This document shows, in pieces, positions 1 through 6,527 of a stretch of 11,837 bases of DNA; the first letter of the stretch is position 1; each line of letters starts with the position of its first letter. The notes beneath the pieces are model-generated. The model was not told the DNA's origin. It did not search any database and worked only from the letters and a program-made list of their open reading frames with translations. Source of the stretch: Pseudomonadota bacterium (GTDB lineage Bacteria > Pseudomonadota > Alphaproteobacteria > Sphingomonadales > Sphingomonadaceae); NCBI GenBank assembly GCA_030271565.1, contig JARXKR010000018.1, positions 1-11,837 on the forward strand, in the 5' to 3' direction. The position numbers and the translations under genes are program-made.

Positions 1-2
1 CC

Positions 3-77
3 GCGACCAAACGCGCCCCGCGCCATGCCGCGTGGCTGCACGAGGATCCGGCCGAACGCGGTGATGCGTCGGTTTAG
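3..77 (+). CDS. probable 3' end of a plus-strand gene (partial)
   Basis: Frame 3 is open from the left edge to a TAG at 75-77 and encodes about 24 residues ending HEDPAERGDASV. About three quarters of the codons end in G or C, as expected for a real gene here. The stretch is too short to assign a function. Indirect support comes from context: element copy 1 begins about 20-30 bp after this stop, the same distance at which copy 2 follows the stop of the hydrolase gene at 7403. Frame 1 is also open into the element, and a minus-strand gene running off the left edge cannot be excluded. Confidence is therefore low. Confidence 0.35.
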   Translation, partial: ATKRAPRHAAWLHEDPAERGDASV

Positions 78-96
78 TTTGAAGGCCACGTTGAAT

Positions 97-220
97 CCCA
101 ACCTCCGTTCGTCCTGAGGAGCCGCTGAGCGTAGCGAAGTGGCGTCTCGAAGGACCGCGCGCCACCTGTGGTTCGAGACGGGCCTTCGCTTCGCTCTGTC
201 CCTCCTCACCACGAACGGAT
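97..220. repeat. palindromic intergenic element, copy 1
   Basis: This interspersed palindrome has nested stems. The outer arms CCGTTCGT (105-112) and ACGAACGG (211-218) pair exactly and extend through a second block, GAGGAG with CTCCTC. A middle stem pairs 127-139 with 184-196 (12 of 13 positions). The apical stem pairs CGTCTCGAA (143-151) with TTCGAGACG (172-180) around a 20-nt loop. A second copy lies at 7427-7554 with the same organisation and the same flanks (CCCAAC before, GGAT after). Such repeats are, from memory, common between genes in sphingomonad genomes. The transcript would fold into a long hairpin, so it may act as a terminator or mRNA stabiliser, but it has no U-tract. No protein-coding capacity is evident. 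Confidence 0.85.
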
Positions 221-288
221 TAAGTTTTCCGCAGCTTAGGTTGTCTCATTTAGAGTTAGAGGGTCTAGCCAAACCAGCTTCGCTTGCT

Positions 289-293
289 AAGGG
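289..293 (+). promoter_or_regulatory. ribosome binding site deciding the GTG start at 300
   Basis: AAGGG lies six bases before the GTG at 300. An in-frame TAA at 288-290 excludes any start further upstream, so this GTG, followed by a signal peptide, is the best start. I found no convincing -35/-10 pair between the palindromic element and this site. The rest of 221-288 shows nothing else I can name. Confidence 0.6.
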
Positions 294-299
294 CACCCG

Positions 300-2246
300 G
301 TGCGTTGTTATTTGAAACTGGGGGCTGCGGCTGGCGCCGTGCTGGCGCTGTTGCCGCATGCTGCATGGGCGCAGCGTGCCTCGGACAATGTCACCACCCA
401 GTCGAACGATGCCTTCGGGCACTCGGTGGGCAATGAAAAGAGCGGGCTTTACACCACCGACGACGTGCGCGGGTTCAATCCGGTCGATGCCGGGAATGTC
501 CGGCTCGAAGGGCTCTATTTCGACCAGGTCGATCGGGTTTCGTCGCGGCTGGTCGATGGCAGCACGATCCGGGTCGGCCCCGCCTCGCAACGCTATCCGT
601 TCCCTGCACCGACGGGCCTCGTCGATTATTCGCTGACCCAGCCCCGCGCCAAGCCCAGCTACAGTCTCACGCTCGACAGCGGGTCTAGCTTTGCGCTGGG
701 GCTGGGCGGATCGATCGAATTCAAGCAGCCGCTGGGTGGCGAGCGGCTGGGTCTGTCGGGCGGGATTGGCTTCCGCGATGCCCATCGCACCGAAGGGGGG
801 ACCAGCGCGGCGCGGGCGATTGGCGCCACCGTGGCGTGGCGTCCGGCACCGGGCGCGGAACTGCTGCTGTTCGCCGGTGACTTCCGCTTTCGCAGCGATG
901 AAGCGCGGCCAACCCTGTTCCTCACCGGTATCGCCGGACCGCCCCTGCTTAAACGAGGCGAGGACCTGAGCCAGTCCTGGACCGGACGCAATTCGGACAC
1001 CTGGCTGTGGGGCGCAATCGGCAAGGTGCCGCTTGGGTCGGGGCTGCGGATCGAAAGCGGTCTGTTCTACACGCGCCGCGATTTGCACACCTCGTTCGCC
1101 GACCTTTATACCGGGGTGCAAAGCAGCGGCGCCGCCAGCGGGCACCGGATCGTTGCCGACGCGGGATCGATCGATGCCTCACTCTCGGGTGAGACGCGGC
1201 TGGTACGGCAGTGGCGCAGCGGGTCGCTGAGCCAGCAAGTCACCCTGTCGCTGCGCGGGCGGCACAAGATGCGGCACTTTGGCGGCACCGCGAGTTTCCA
1301 GTTTGGCCCTTCAAGCCTGCTGGCAAACGCCAATATCTTCAAACCCGCCTACACGATTGGCCCCAAGAACCGCGACCGGGTCGACCAGTTGACCTATGGC
1401 CTCGCGTGGAGCCTGGTGTCGACACGCGGCTTCGCGCTCGATGCCGGGCTGTCAAAAACCTCGTACACCAAAACGATCGACTTCGCCGATCCGCTGCAGG
1501 CCGACCCGGTAACGCGCGACCGACCGATCACCTGGAACGTGTCGGCCTCGCTGGCGCTGACCACGGGTCTCAGCCTTTATGCCGGCGCTTCACACGGGCA
1601 GGAGGAGGCGCTGATTGCGCCCGATGTTGCGGTCAACCGCAGTGAAGCGCCGCCCGCGATCCATACCCGCCAGATCGAGGGCGGGGTAAAGTTGGCACTG
1701 AGCCCGCGCCTGACCCTGATCGCGGGTGCTTTCAGCATTACCAAGCCTTACTTCAATCTCGACAGCGCATCGCGTTATCGCCAGCTTGGCAGCCTTAACA
1801 ACCGCGGGATCGAGCTGTCGCTGACCGGCCAGCTGGTGCCGGGCTTCAACGTGGTCGGCGGCTTGTTGCTGCTCGATCCGCGCATCTCGGGCGAGGCGGT
1901 GAGCAGTGGCCAGATTGGTCCGCGCCCGGTCGGGCAGGTGCGCCGCCACGGGGTGCTTAATTTCGATTGGCGGCCCCGCGCCGGCAAAAGTCCGGTTTCG
2001 TTCGACCTTGCAGTGGAGAGCTTTTCGAGCCGGGTCGGCAACAGCGCCAACACCCTCTCGGCAGCCCCGCGCACCGTCGTGAACCTTGGCGCCCGGTACC
2101 GCTTCCACATGGGCCCGGGCACCTTCCTGCTGCGGCCCTTGGTGCAGAACCTGTTTGATAACTACGGCTGGCAAGTCTCAACCAGCGGTGGCTGGACCTA
2201 CACCGCGCCGCGTGCATTTACCGTGCAGGTTGTGGCGGATTTCTAG
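300..2246 (+). CDS. TonB-dependent-receptor-like outer membrane beta-barrel protein
   Basis: The 648-residue product is probably an outer membrane receptor that imports a scarce ligand using TonB energy; the ligand is unknown. It starts with GTG and has a signal peptide (1-24, hydrophobic core AAAGAVLALL, likely cleavage after AWA). Residues 35-115 look like part of a plug domain, with VRGFNP at 56-61 and GLYFDQ at 71-76. From about 120 onward there are alternating amphipathic strands typical of a barrel. The C-terminal section carries VQNLFDNYGW, the usual last-strands motif, and the protein ends in Phe (VVADF), as barrel proteins do. It is short for the family, and no TonB box or first half of the plug is obvious. 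The gene faces the Lrp gene tail to tail with only 2 bp between stops. The receptor family call is fairly safe; TonB dependence is inferred. Confidence 0.8.
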   Translation: MRCYLKLGAAAGAVLALLPHAAWAQRASDNVTTQSNDAFGHSVGNEKSGLYTTDDVRGFNPVDAGNVRLEGLYFDQVDRVSSRLVDGSTIRVGPASQRYPFPAPTGLVDYSLTQPRAKPSYSLTLDSGSSFALGLGGSIEFKQPLGGERLGLSGGIGFRDAHRTEGGTSAARAIGATVAWRPAPGAELLLFAGDFRFRSDEARPTLFLTGIAGPPLLKRGEDLSQSWTGRNSDTWLWGAIGKVPLGSGLRIESGLFYTRRDLHTSFADLYTGVQSSGAASGHRIVADAGSIDASLSGETRLVRQWRSGSLSQQVTLSLRGRHKMRHFGGTASFQFGPSSLLANANIFKPAYTIGPKNRDRVDQLTYGLAWSLVSTRGFALDAGLSKTSYTKTIDFADPLQADPVTRDRPITWNVSASLALTTGLSLYAGASHGQEEALIAPDVAVNRSEAPPAIHTRQIEGGVKLALSPRLTLIAGAFSITKPYFNLDSASRYRQLGSLNNRGIELSLTGQLVPGFNVVGGLLLLDPRISGEAVSSGQIGPRPVGQVRRHGVLNFDWRPRAGKSPVSFDLAVESFSSRVGNSANTLSAAPRTVVNLGARYRFHMGPGTFLLRPLVQNLFDNYGWQVSTSGGWTYTAPRAFTVQVVADF

Positions 2247-2248
2247 TC

Positions 2249-2728
2249 CTAACTTGGCCGCGGCAGCGCGGTGGTGGCTTTCATCTTTTCCATCGAGAAG
2301 CTTGAGCTGACATCGGCAATATCGGGCACCCGCGCGATCAGCTTGCGGTAGATCCGGTCGTAGTGCGCGATGTCGCGGACCACCAGCTTGAGCAGGTAAT
2401 CGACATCGCCGGCCATGCGGTGGCACTCGCTGATCTCCTCAATCTCGGCCACCCCGCGCGAGAACGCCTCGAGCCAGGCGGGATCGTGGCGATTGGTGCG
2501 CAGTGCGACGAACACCGTGGTGGCGAGGCCCAGCTTTTCCGCATCGAGTAGCGCCACCCGCCGCGCAATGATCCCGCTGTCTTCGAGCCGCCGAATGCGC
2601 CGCCAGCAGGCATTGCTCGACAGGCCGACGCGCTCGCCAACCTCGTGCACGGGCAGAGCGGCGTCGTGTTGCAGAACCCCAAGGATTGCCCAATCGATGG
2701 TATCGAGTTGCGGATTTGGTTCATTCAT
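2249..2728 (-). CDS. Lrp/AsnC family transcriptional regulator
   Basis: This 159-residue cytoplasmic DNA-binding regulator is of normal length for the feast/famine family. Residues 8-60 form the N-terminal winged helix-turn-helix, with LDTIDWAILGVLQ followed by the recognition region VGERVGLSSNACWRRIRRLE and SGIIARR. Residues 68-150 form the RAM (ligand-binding, oligomerising) domain. The hallmark ISECHRMAGDVDYLLKLVV (99-117) marks the usual effector-binding and dimer contact region. Known relatives bind amino acids and often repress their own promoter and a divergent neighbour. Here the divergent neighbour is the DUF6356-like gene 101 bp away, and the spacer carries phased repeats suited to such an octameric regulator. 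The start ATG has no strong Shine-Dalgarno sequence. The effector cannot be predicted. Confidence 0.93.
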   Translation of the reverse strand: MNEPNPQLDTIDWAILGVLQHDAALPVHEVGERVGLSSNACWRRIRRLEDSGIIARRVALLDAEKLGLATTVFVALRTNRHDPAWLEAFSRGVAEIEEISECHRMAGDVDYLLKLVVRDIAHYDRIYRKLIARVPDIADVSSSFSMEKMKATTALPRPS

Positions 2729-2745
2729 TGGGATCGATTACCATG

Positions 2746-2808
2746 ATTTTGCCATATAGGCGATAAATCAGGTGATGATTTTGCAGTTCAACTGGGCTAT
2801 TGTGCAGT
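2746..2808. promoter_or_regulatory. candidate Lrp-type operator cluster (three phased motifs)
   Basis: Three similar 10-mers lie in one orientation in the divergent spacer: ATTTTGCCAT (2746-2755), ATTTTGCAGT (2778-2787) and ATTGTGCAGT (2799-2808). The start-to-start distances are 32 and 21 bp, very close to three and two helical turns, so all three would sit on one face of the DNA. The ATTTTGC core fits the ATTWTDC core of the E. coli Lrp consensus, although the flanks fit poorly. The first motif lies close to the lrp start and the last close to the DUF6356 start, consistent with autoregulation and divergent control. Binding is inferred. Confidence 0.45.
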
Positions 2809-2818
2809 CATGGCAACC

Positions 2819-2824
2819 GGGGGA
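2819..2824 (+). promoter_or_regulatory. ribosome binding site deciding the start at 2830
   Basis: GGGGGA lies five bases before the ATG at 2830. This favours that start over an in-frame ATG at 2800, which has no such site, and over the ATG at 2839, which is too far away. Confidence 0.6.
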
Positions 2825-2829
2825 ATATC

Positions 2830-3075
2830 ATGACGACGATGCGCTTGTTCACCGATCATCCCGACAGCGTCGGCGAGAGCTACGCCGAGCATCTGCTCAC
2901 CGCCGCGGGCTTCGGAACACGGCTGGTGCTGACCGGGTGCGCCTGCCTGATCCACGCCTTATTGCCGTTCCTGTTCGTCAAAACCGGCAGCCAGCAGATT
3001 GCGGCGCTGTACGACCGGATGGTGGCCAACCGCCGCCGCAACCCGCTGACCGGCGAACTCGATTTCTGCATTTAG
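2830..3075 (+). CDS. small DUF6356-like membrane-associated protein
   Basis: The 81-residue product resembles small proteins of the DUF6356 type found in sphingomonads. The pattern is LFTDHPDSVGESYAEHL (6-22), then a hydrophobic segment from about 32 to 50 (LVLTGCACLIHALLPFLFV) and KTGSQ. A basic tail DRMVANRRRNPL follows. The function of this family is unknown to me. The single membrane-like segment with a Cys pair (CAC, 37-39) and a following His suggests membrane association. The start is set by a Shine-Dalgarno sequence at 2819-2824. The gene is divergent from the Lrp regulator, and its last codons overlap tail to tail with those of the YeiH gene. Family assignment is from recalled sequence resemblance only. 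Confidence 0.75.
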   Translation: MTTMRLFTDHPDSVGESYAEHLLTAAGFGTRLVLTGCACLIHALLPFLFVKTGSQQIAALYDRMVANRRRNPLTGELDFCI

Positions 3076-4178
3076 AGCAGCAGGTAAGCAAACCCCAGCG
3101 CGCAGGCGAAGCTGACCAACGTCGCGGTCAGCACCGGCACCCCGGCGCGCCAACCCATCCCGAGCAGCAGGTCCATCCGGCTGCGCATGGCGGTGGCGGT
3201 GACCGCGAGCAGCAACAGCGATTTGGACGCGATCAGTCCGCCTTGTACCAGCGGGACAGGTAGCGTGACCAAGCTGTTGACCAGCACCACCCCGAGAAAC
3301 GCGACGATGAACCACGGCAGCGCCAGCCGCCGCCAGATCGGCTGTCCGGCAGCATCGCCAGAGGGCCCGATCGCGAGGCTGGTCAGCGCCACCAAAGGTG
3401 CGAGGCTCGCCACCCGGGCGAGCTTGACGATGGTGGCGTAATTGCCTGCCGGGTCAGAGAAGGCATAGCCCCCGCCGATTGCTTGCGCGACATCGTGGAT
3501 CGAGGCACCGATCAGGAACCCGGCTTGCCCGTCGCTCAGTCCGAGTTCGCCTGCCAAGGCTGGATAGACCGACATGGCAAAGGCGCTGGCCAGCGATACT
3601 CCGACCAACGTGAGCGCGAACTGCGCCTGGCTCAGACGGTCCTTGCCGATCACGCCGTAGAGCGCGAGCGCTGCGCTCGCTCCGCAGATCGCGGTCGCCC
3701 CGCCCGCGAGAATCCCGGCAAAGCGCGATTGCCCGCTGAGCTTTGCGCCGAGCAGTCCCGCAGCAAAGGTCATTCCCATGACCACGCCGAGTGCGGCAAA
3801 GGGCAGGGGCCCTAGCGCGCTGATCTGCGCCCAGGTCACCTGCAGCCCGAGCACGACGATCCCCCAGCGCAAACAGGTGCGCGAGGCAAAATCGAGCCCG
3901 GCGTGGTTCTTGGTATCGCTCGAGATGAAGTTGAGCGCGAGCCCGACCAGCAGCCCGAGCAGGATCAGCGGAAAGCCGTAATGTTCGGACAGCCACGCCG
4001 CCGCTGCCGCCGCCACCCCGCACAGCGCCAGCCCCGGAAACAGCAGCGCGCGGGTGCTTGGCGGGGGCCGGCCGGCTTCGCTCGCGGCCAGCTGCAACTC
4101 ACCGAACAGGTCGCCGCCATAGGGCAGGCTGTCCCAATCGACCGGGCGCTGTGTCCCGGGTCCTGCGCGCTCGACCAT
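3072..4178 (-). CDS. yeiH: YeiH-family (UPF0324) putative sulfate exporter family transporter
   Basis: This 368-residue inner membrane protein has about ten hydrophobic segments between residue 45 and the C terminus. An unusual hydrophilic N-terminal extension of about 40 residues precedes them. Family signatures are clear: GGATAICGASA (159-169) and GASIHDVAQAIGGGY (224-238), with NHAGLDFASR (91-100) after the second segment. In databases the family is called putative sulfate exporter. E. coli YeiH has been linked to sulfite responses through the regulator YeiE, but no transport substrate is firmly established here. A good Shine-Dalgarno sequence GGGGGA lies five bases before the ATG. The gene follows the PQQ dehydrogenase on the same strand after 67 bp, so co-transcription is plausible, perhaps reduced by the stem-loop at 4230-4268. 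Its 3' end overlaps the DUF6356-like gene by 3 bp. Confidence 0.9.
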   Translation of the reverse strand: MVERAGPGTQRPVDWDSLPYGGDLFGELQLAASEAGRPPPSTRALLFPGLALCGVAAAAAAWLSEHYGFPLILLGLLVGLALNFISSDTKNHAGLDFASRTCLRWGIVVLGLQVTWAQISALGPLPFAALGVVMGMTFAAGLLGAKLSGQSRFAGILAGGATAICGASAALALYGVIGKDRLSQAQFALTLVGVSLASAFAMSVYPALAGELGLSDGQAGFLIGASIHDVAQAIGGGYAFSDPAGNYATIVKLARVASLAPLVALTSLAIGPSGDAAGQPIWRRLALPWFIVAFLGVVLVNSLVTLPVPLVQGGLIASKSLLLLAVTATAMRSRMDLLLGMGWRAGVPVLTATLVSFACALGFAYLLL

Positions 4179-4229
4179 TGCCGTCCCCCGTGTGGCCCGG
4201 CGCCGTCCTTAGCGCGATCTGCGGTCAGT

Positions 4230-4268
4230 ACAAGGCGCTGGCGGCCTAGTGGTCACCCAGCGCCTTGT
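4230..4268 (-). terminator. stem-loop straddling the dehydrogenase stop codon
   Basis: A perfect 12-bp inverted repeat, ACAAGGCGCTGG (4230-4241) with CCAGCGCCTTGT (4257-4268), encloses a 15-nt loop. The loop contains the dehydrogenase stop codon (4246-4248). On the minus-strand transcript no run of U follows, so it is not a classical intrinsic terminator. It may be a 3'-end stability structure or an attenuator between the dehydrogenase and yeiH. The pairing is seen directly; the role is inferred. Confidence 0.45.
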
Positions 4269-6357
4269 CCTCGTTCGCGCGCTTGATCACGTAGATCCGC
4301 ATCGCCTCGATCTGATCGGGCGAGAACTGATCTTTCCACGCGACCATCCCGTTCTGGCTGAGCAGCCCGTCATGGACGATCTGCTGCCACAGCTTGGGAT
4401 TGCCCAGTGCCGTGGAGTGTCTGAGATCGGGGTTAAGCGATCCGGCGACCGCGGCGTTGCCGTGGCACACGCTGCAGGTGTTGGCATAGAGCTTCGTGCC
4501 CAGCGCAACCTGTTCGGGTTTGCCGGTGAACGGCGGCGGGTCGAGAACGCGATCCTGGCTCGCAGGCATCGGCGCAAGCTGTCCCTTGGCATTCAACTTG
4601 AACACCAACAGGCGGCTGATGTTGGGGGTCATCTTGCTGGTCAGCTTGCCGCCCGAAACGTCCCACACCCCGCCCCAGCCGACCAGCACCGCGACGTACT
4701 GTTCGCCGCCGATCGTATAGGTCATCGGCGCGGCCAGAATCCCGCTCTGCGCGGGGAAGCTCCACAATTGCTTGCCGGTATCGGCGGCATAAGCGCGGAA
4801 TTCACCCTGCGCGGTGCCCTGGAAAAGCAGGTTGCCCGCCGTAGTCAGGATCCCGCCGTTGGTCGGGCTCGAATAGGGCACCGACCAGCGCACAGTTCCG
4901 GCGATCGGATCGAAGGCGACCAGCGCGCCGGTCAGCGCGGCCATGGTTCCGGCGCGCACTGCCTTGTCGGCGGGGATGTTGCCGCCGGTGACATCGATGC
5001 CCAGCTGGAAGCCGGTTTTGCCCGGTTTCCAGTCCGGATCGGCGGCGTAATACTGCGGGGTGTTGTTGACCGGGATATAGACCAGCCCGGTCTTGGCGCT
5101 GAAGCTCATCGGGGTCCAGCTGTGCGCGCCGACCGCACCGGGGAAGCTAAGGAACGGCTTTCCGGTAACCTCATAGCGCGCTTCTGGATTGATCTTGGGC
5201 GCGCCCGTGACGGGGTCGAGCCCCGATGCCCAGTTGATCCCCTGGACGAACGGTTTGCCCGAGATGAACTTGCCGGTCTTGGCGTCGAGCGTGTAGAAAA
5301 AGCCGTTCTTGGGGGCGTGCATGATCACATGCTGCTTGGTTCCGTTCAGATCGAGATCGGCGACCACGATCTGCTGGGTCGAATCGAAGTCCCAGCGGTC
5401 TTCCGGGGTTTCCTGGAAGTGCCAGGCATAGAGGCCGGTATCGGCGTTCACCGCGACGATCGAGGCGGTGTAGAGGCTGTCTCCGGCCGGTGCTCCTGCA
5501 ACCTGCGTACCGCGCTTGGCCGGGTTCCATGGCTCGGCATTGGCGGTGCCGAAGTAGATCAGGTTGGTGACCGGATCGTACGTGATCCCGTCCCACACGT
5601 TGCCGCCGCCACCGGTCTTCCAGAAATCGCCGCTCCAGGTCTTGGCTGCGGCTTCGAGGTGCTTGCCCTCGGCCGGCTTCGATGGATCGCCCGGCACGGT
5701 GTAGAACTTCCACACCTCGTTGCCGGTCTGCGCGTCGTAGGCCGCGACATACCCGCGCGAGAAGTATTCCGAACCCGCCGAGCCGATCAGCACCATGCCC
5801 TTGACGATCCGTGGCGCGCCGGTGATCGCCTGGTGCGATCCTGCGGGGATGGTCAGCTTCGACCACACTTCTTTGCCGGTTTTCTGGTCGAGCGCGACCA
5901 GCCGCCCGTCGAGCGTGCCGACATAGACCTTGTCGCCATAGAGCGCGACGCCGCGGTTGACAGCATCGCAGCAGACATCGACCAGCTTGGCCCGCGGCAC
6001 CTTGGGATCGTACGACCACTTGAGCGCGCCGGTCTTGGCATCGTAAGCCTTGACCATCGACCACGCGGTGGAAACGTAGAGCACCCCGTCGTGCATCAAG
6101 GGCGTGGCTTCCTGCCCGCGCGCGGTGTCGAGATCGGCCGACCAGGCGAGGCCGAGCCCGCTAACGTTCTTGTCCGAGATAGCGTCGAGCGGCGAATAGC
6201 GGGTTTCGTTGTGATCCCCCGCCACCGTCAGCCATTCGCCCGCCGGGGGTTGGCCGATCGCGGCATCGGTAACGCCTTGCGTAACCGGGGCAGAAACCTG
6301 TTTACCGCATGCAGCCAGCGGCAACAGCATGGCCAGCGCCAGAACCTTCGAACGCAT
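4246..6357 (-). CDS. PQQ-dependent quinohaemoprotein alcohol dehydrogenase, predicted lipoprotein
   Basis: The 703-residue envelope enzyme should oxidise a primary alcohol with PQQ and pass electrons to its own haem c. A lipoprotein signal (MRSKVLALAMLLPLAAC) gives a lipidated Cys17. The eight-bladed propeller follows to about residue 590, with the vicinal disulfide pair C129-C130 (VDVCCDAVNRG). Metal ligands by family alignment are E197 (GSEYFSRG), N273 (TANAEPWN) and the catalytic D323. D323 is followed two residues later by D325 (RWDFDSTQQ), as in lanthanide enzymes. A C-terminal cytochrome c domain has CSVCH at 628-632 and probable axial Met671 (NGMVAWKDQFSP). The start at 6357 is chosen because GAGAGGG sits six bases upstream and the signal peptide begins there; an in-frame ATG at 6411 would add a basic tail. 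It is divergent from the hydrolase. The substrate is unknown, and no PQQ synthesis genes are in the window. Confidence 0.93.
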   Translation of the reverse strand: MRSKVLALAMLLPLAACGKQVSAPVTQGVTDAAIGQPPAGEWLTVAGDHNETRYSPLDAISDKNVSGLGLAWSADLDTARGQEATPLMHDGVLYVSTAWSMVKAYDAKTGALKWSYDPKVPRAKLVDVCCDAVNRGVALYGDKVYVGTLDGRLVALDQKTGKEVWSKLTIPAGSHQAITGAPRIVKGMVLIGSAGSEYFSRGYVAAYDAQTGNEVWKFYTVPGDPSKPAEGKHLEAAAKTWSGDFWKTGGGGNVWDGITYDPVTNLIYFGTANAEPWNPAKRGTQVAGAPAGDSLYTASIVAVNADTGLYAWHFQETPEDRWDFDSTQQIVVADLDLNGTKQHVIMHAPKNGFFYTLDAKTGKFISGKPFVQGINWASGLDPVTGAPKINPEARYEVTGKPFLSFPGAVGAHSWTPMSFSAKTGLVYIPVNNTPQYYAADPDWKPGKTGFQLGIDVTGGNIPADKAVRAGTMAALTGALVAFDPIAGTVRWSVPYSSPTNGGILTTAGNLLFQGTAQGEFRAYAADTGKQLWSFPAQSGILAAPMTYTIGGEQYVAVLVGWGGVWDVSGGKLTSKMTPNISRLLVFKLNAKGQLAPMPASQDRVLDPPPFTGKPEQVALGTKLYANTCSVCHGNAAVAGSLNPDLRHSTALGNPKLWQQIVHDGLLSQNGMVAWKDQFSPDQIEAMRIYVIKRANEDKALGDH

Positions 6358-6363
6358 CCTCAT

Positions 6364-6370
6364 CCCTCTC
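6364..6370 (-). promoter_or_regulatory. ribosome binding site deciding the dehydrogenase start
   Basis: On the minus strand GAGAGGG lies six bases before the ATG at 6357. It abuts the ATG at 6363 directly, which makes that codon less likely as the start. The ATG at 6411 has no comparable site. Confidence 0.55.
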
Positions 6371-6438
6371 AAACCTCGTGCCCGCCTTGTGGCCGGTCCC
6401 ACGCGCACCATGCCTTCACCCGCGCGCGGAATCGAGTC

Positions 6439-6456
6439 TTTAATTGTGCGATTAAA
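6439..6456. promoter_or_regulatory. inverted repeat in the dehydrogenase/hydrolase divergent spacer
   Basis: TTTAAT (6439-6444) and ATTAAA (6451-6456) form a perfect 6-bp inverted repeat around TGTGCG. It sits in an AT-rich island inside the otherwise GC-rich 170-bp spacer between the divergent dehydrogenase and hydrolase genes. The dyad size suits a dimeric regulator acting on both promoters, or it may simply be promoter DNA. I could not place -35/-10 boxes with confidence. Confidence 0.35.
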
Positions 6457-6513
6457 TTACGGCCGCCGAGCGTTGGCGATTGTCATCCCGGTGCGCCGTG
6501 GCTAGGTTCGCCC

Positions 6514-6521
6514 AAAGGAAA
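6514..6521 (+). promoter_or_regulatory. ribosome binding site deciding the hydrolase start at 6528
   Basis: AAAGGAAA ends six bases before the ATG at 6528. This supports a protein beginning MCDD rather than an in-frame ATG/GTG further upstream near 6480, which has no such site. Confidence 0.65.
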
Positions 6522-6527
6522 GTGCCG

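Noticed and set aside
97..220. Element copy 1 as a CRISPR repeat or insertion sequence end
   Set aside because: There is no array of regularly spaced repeats and no transposase frame; the unit is a single nested palindrome.
241..269. TTGTCT-N17-TCTAGC as promoter of the receptor gene
   Set aside because: The -10 box matches only three of six positions, no better than chance in this AT-richer stretch.
246..1145. A 299-codon open frame on the minus strand over the receptor gene
   Set aside because: Composition is Arg/Pro/Ala-rich with no domain, and it lies opposite a gene with a signal peptide and barrel strands.
6358..6411. Longer N terminus for the dehydrogenase starting at 6411
   Set aside because: It would add 18 basic residues before the lipoprotein signal and has no ribosome site, whereas 6357 has GAGAGGG at good spacing.
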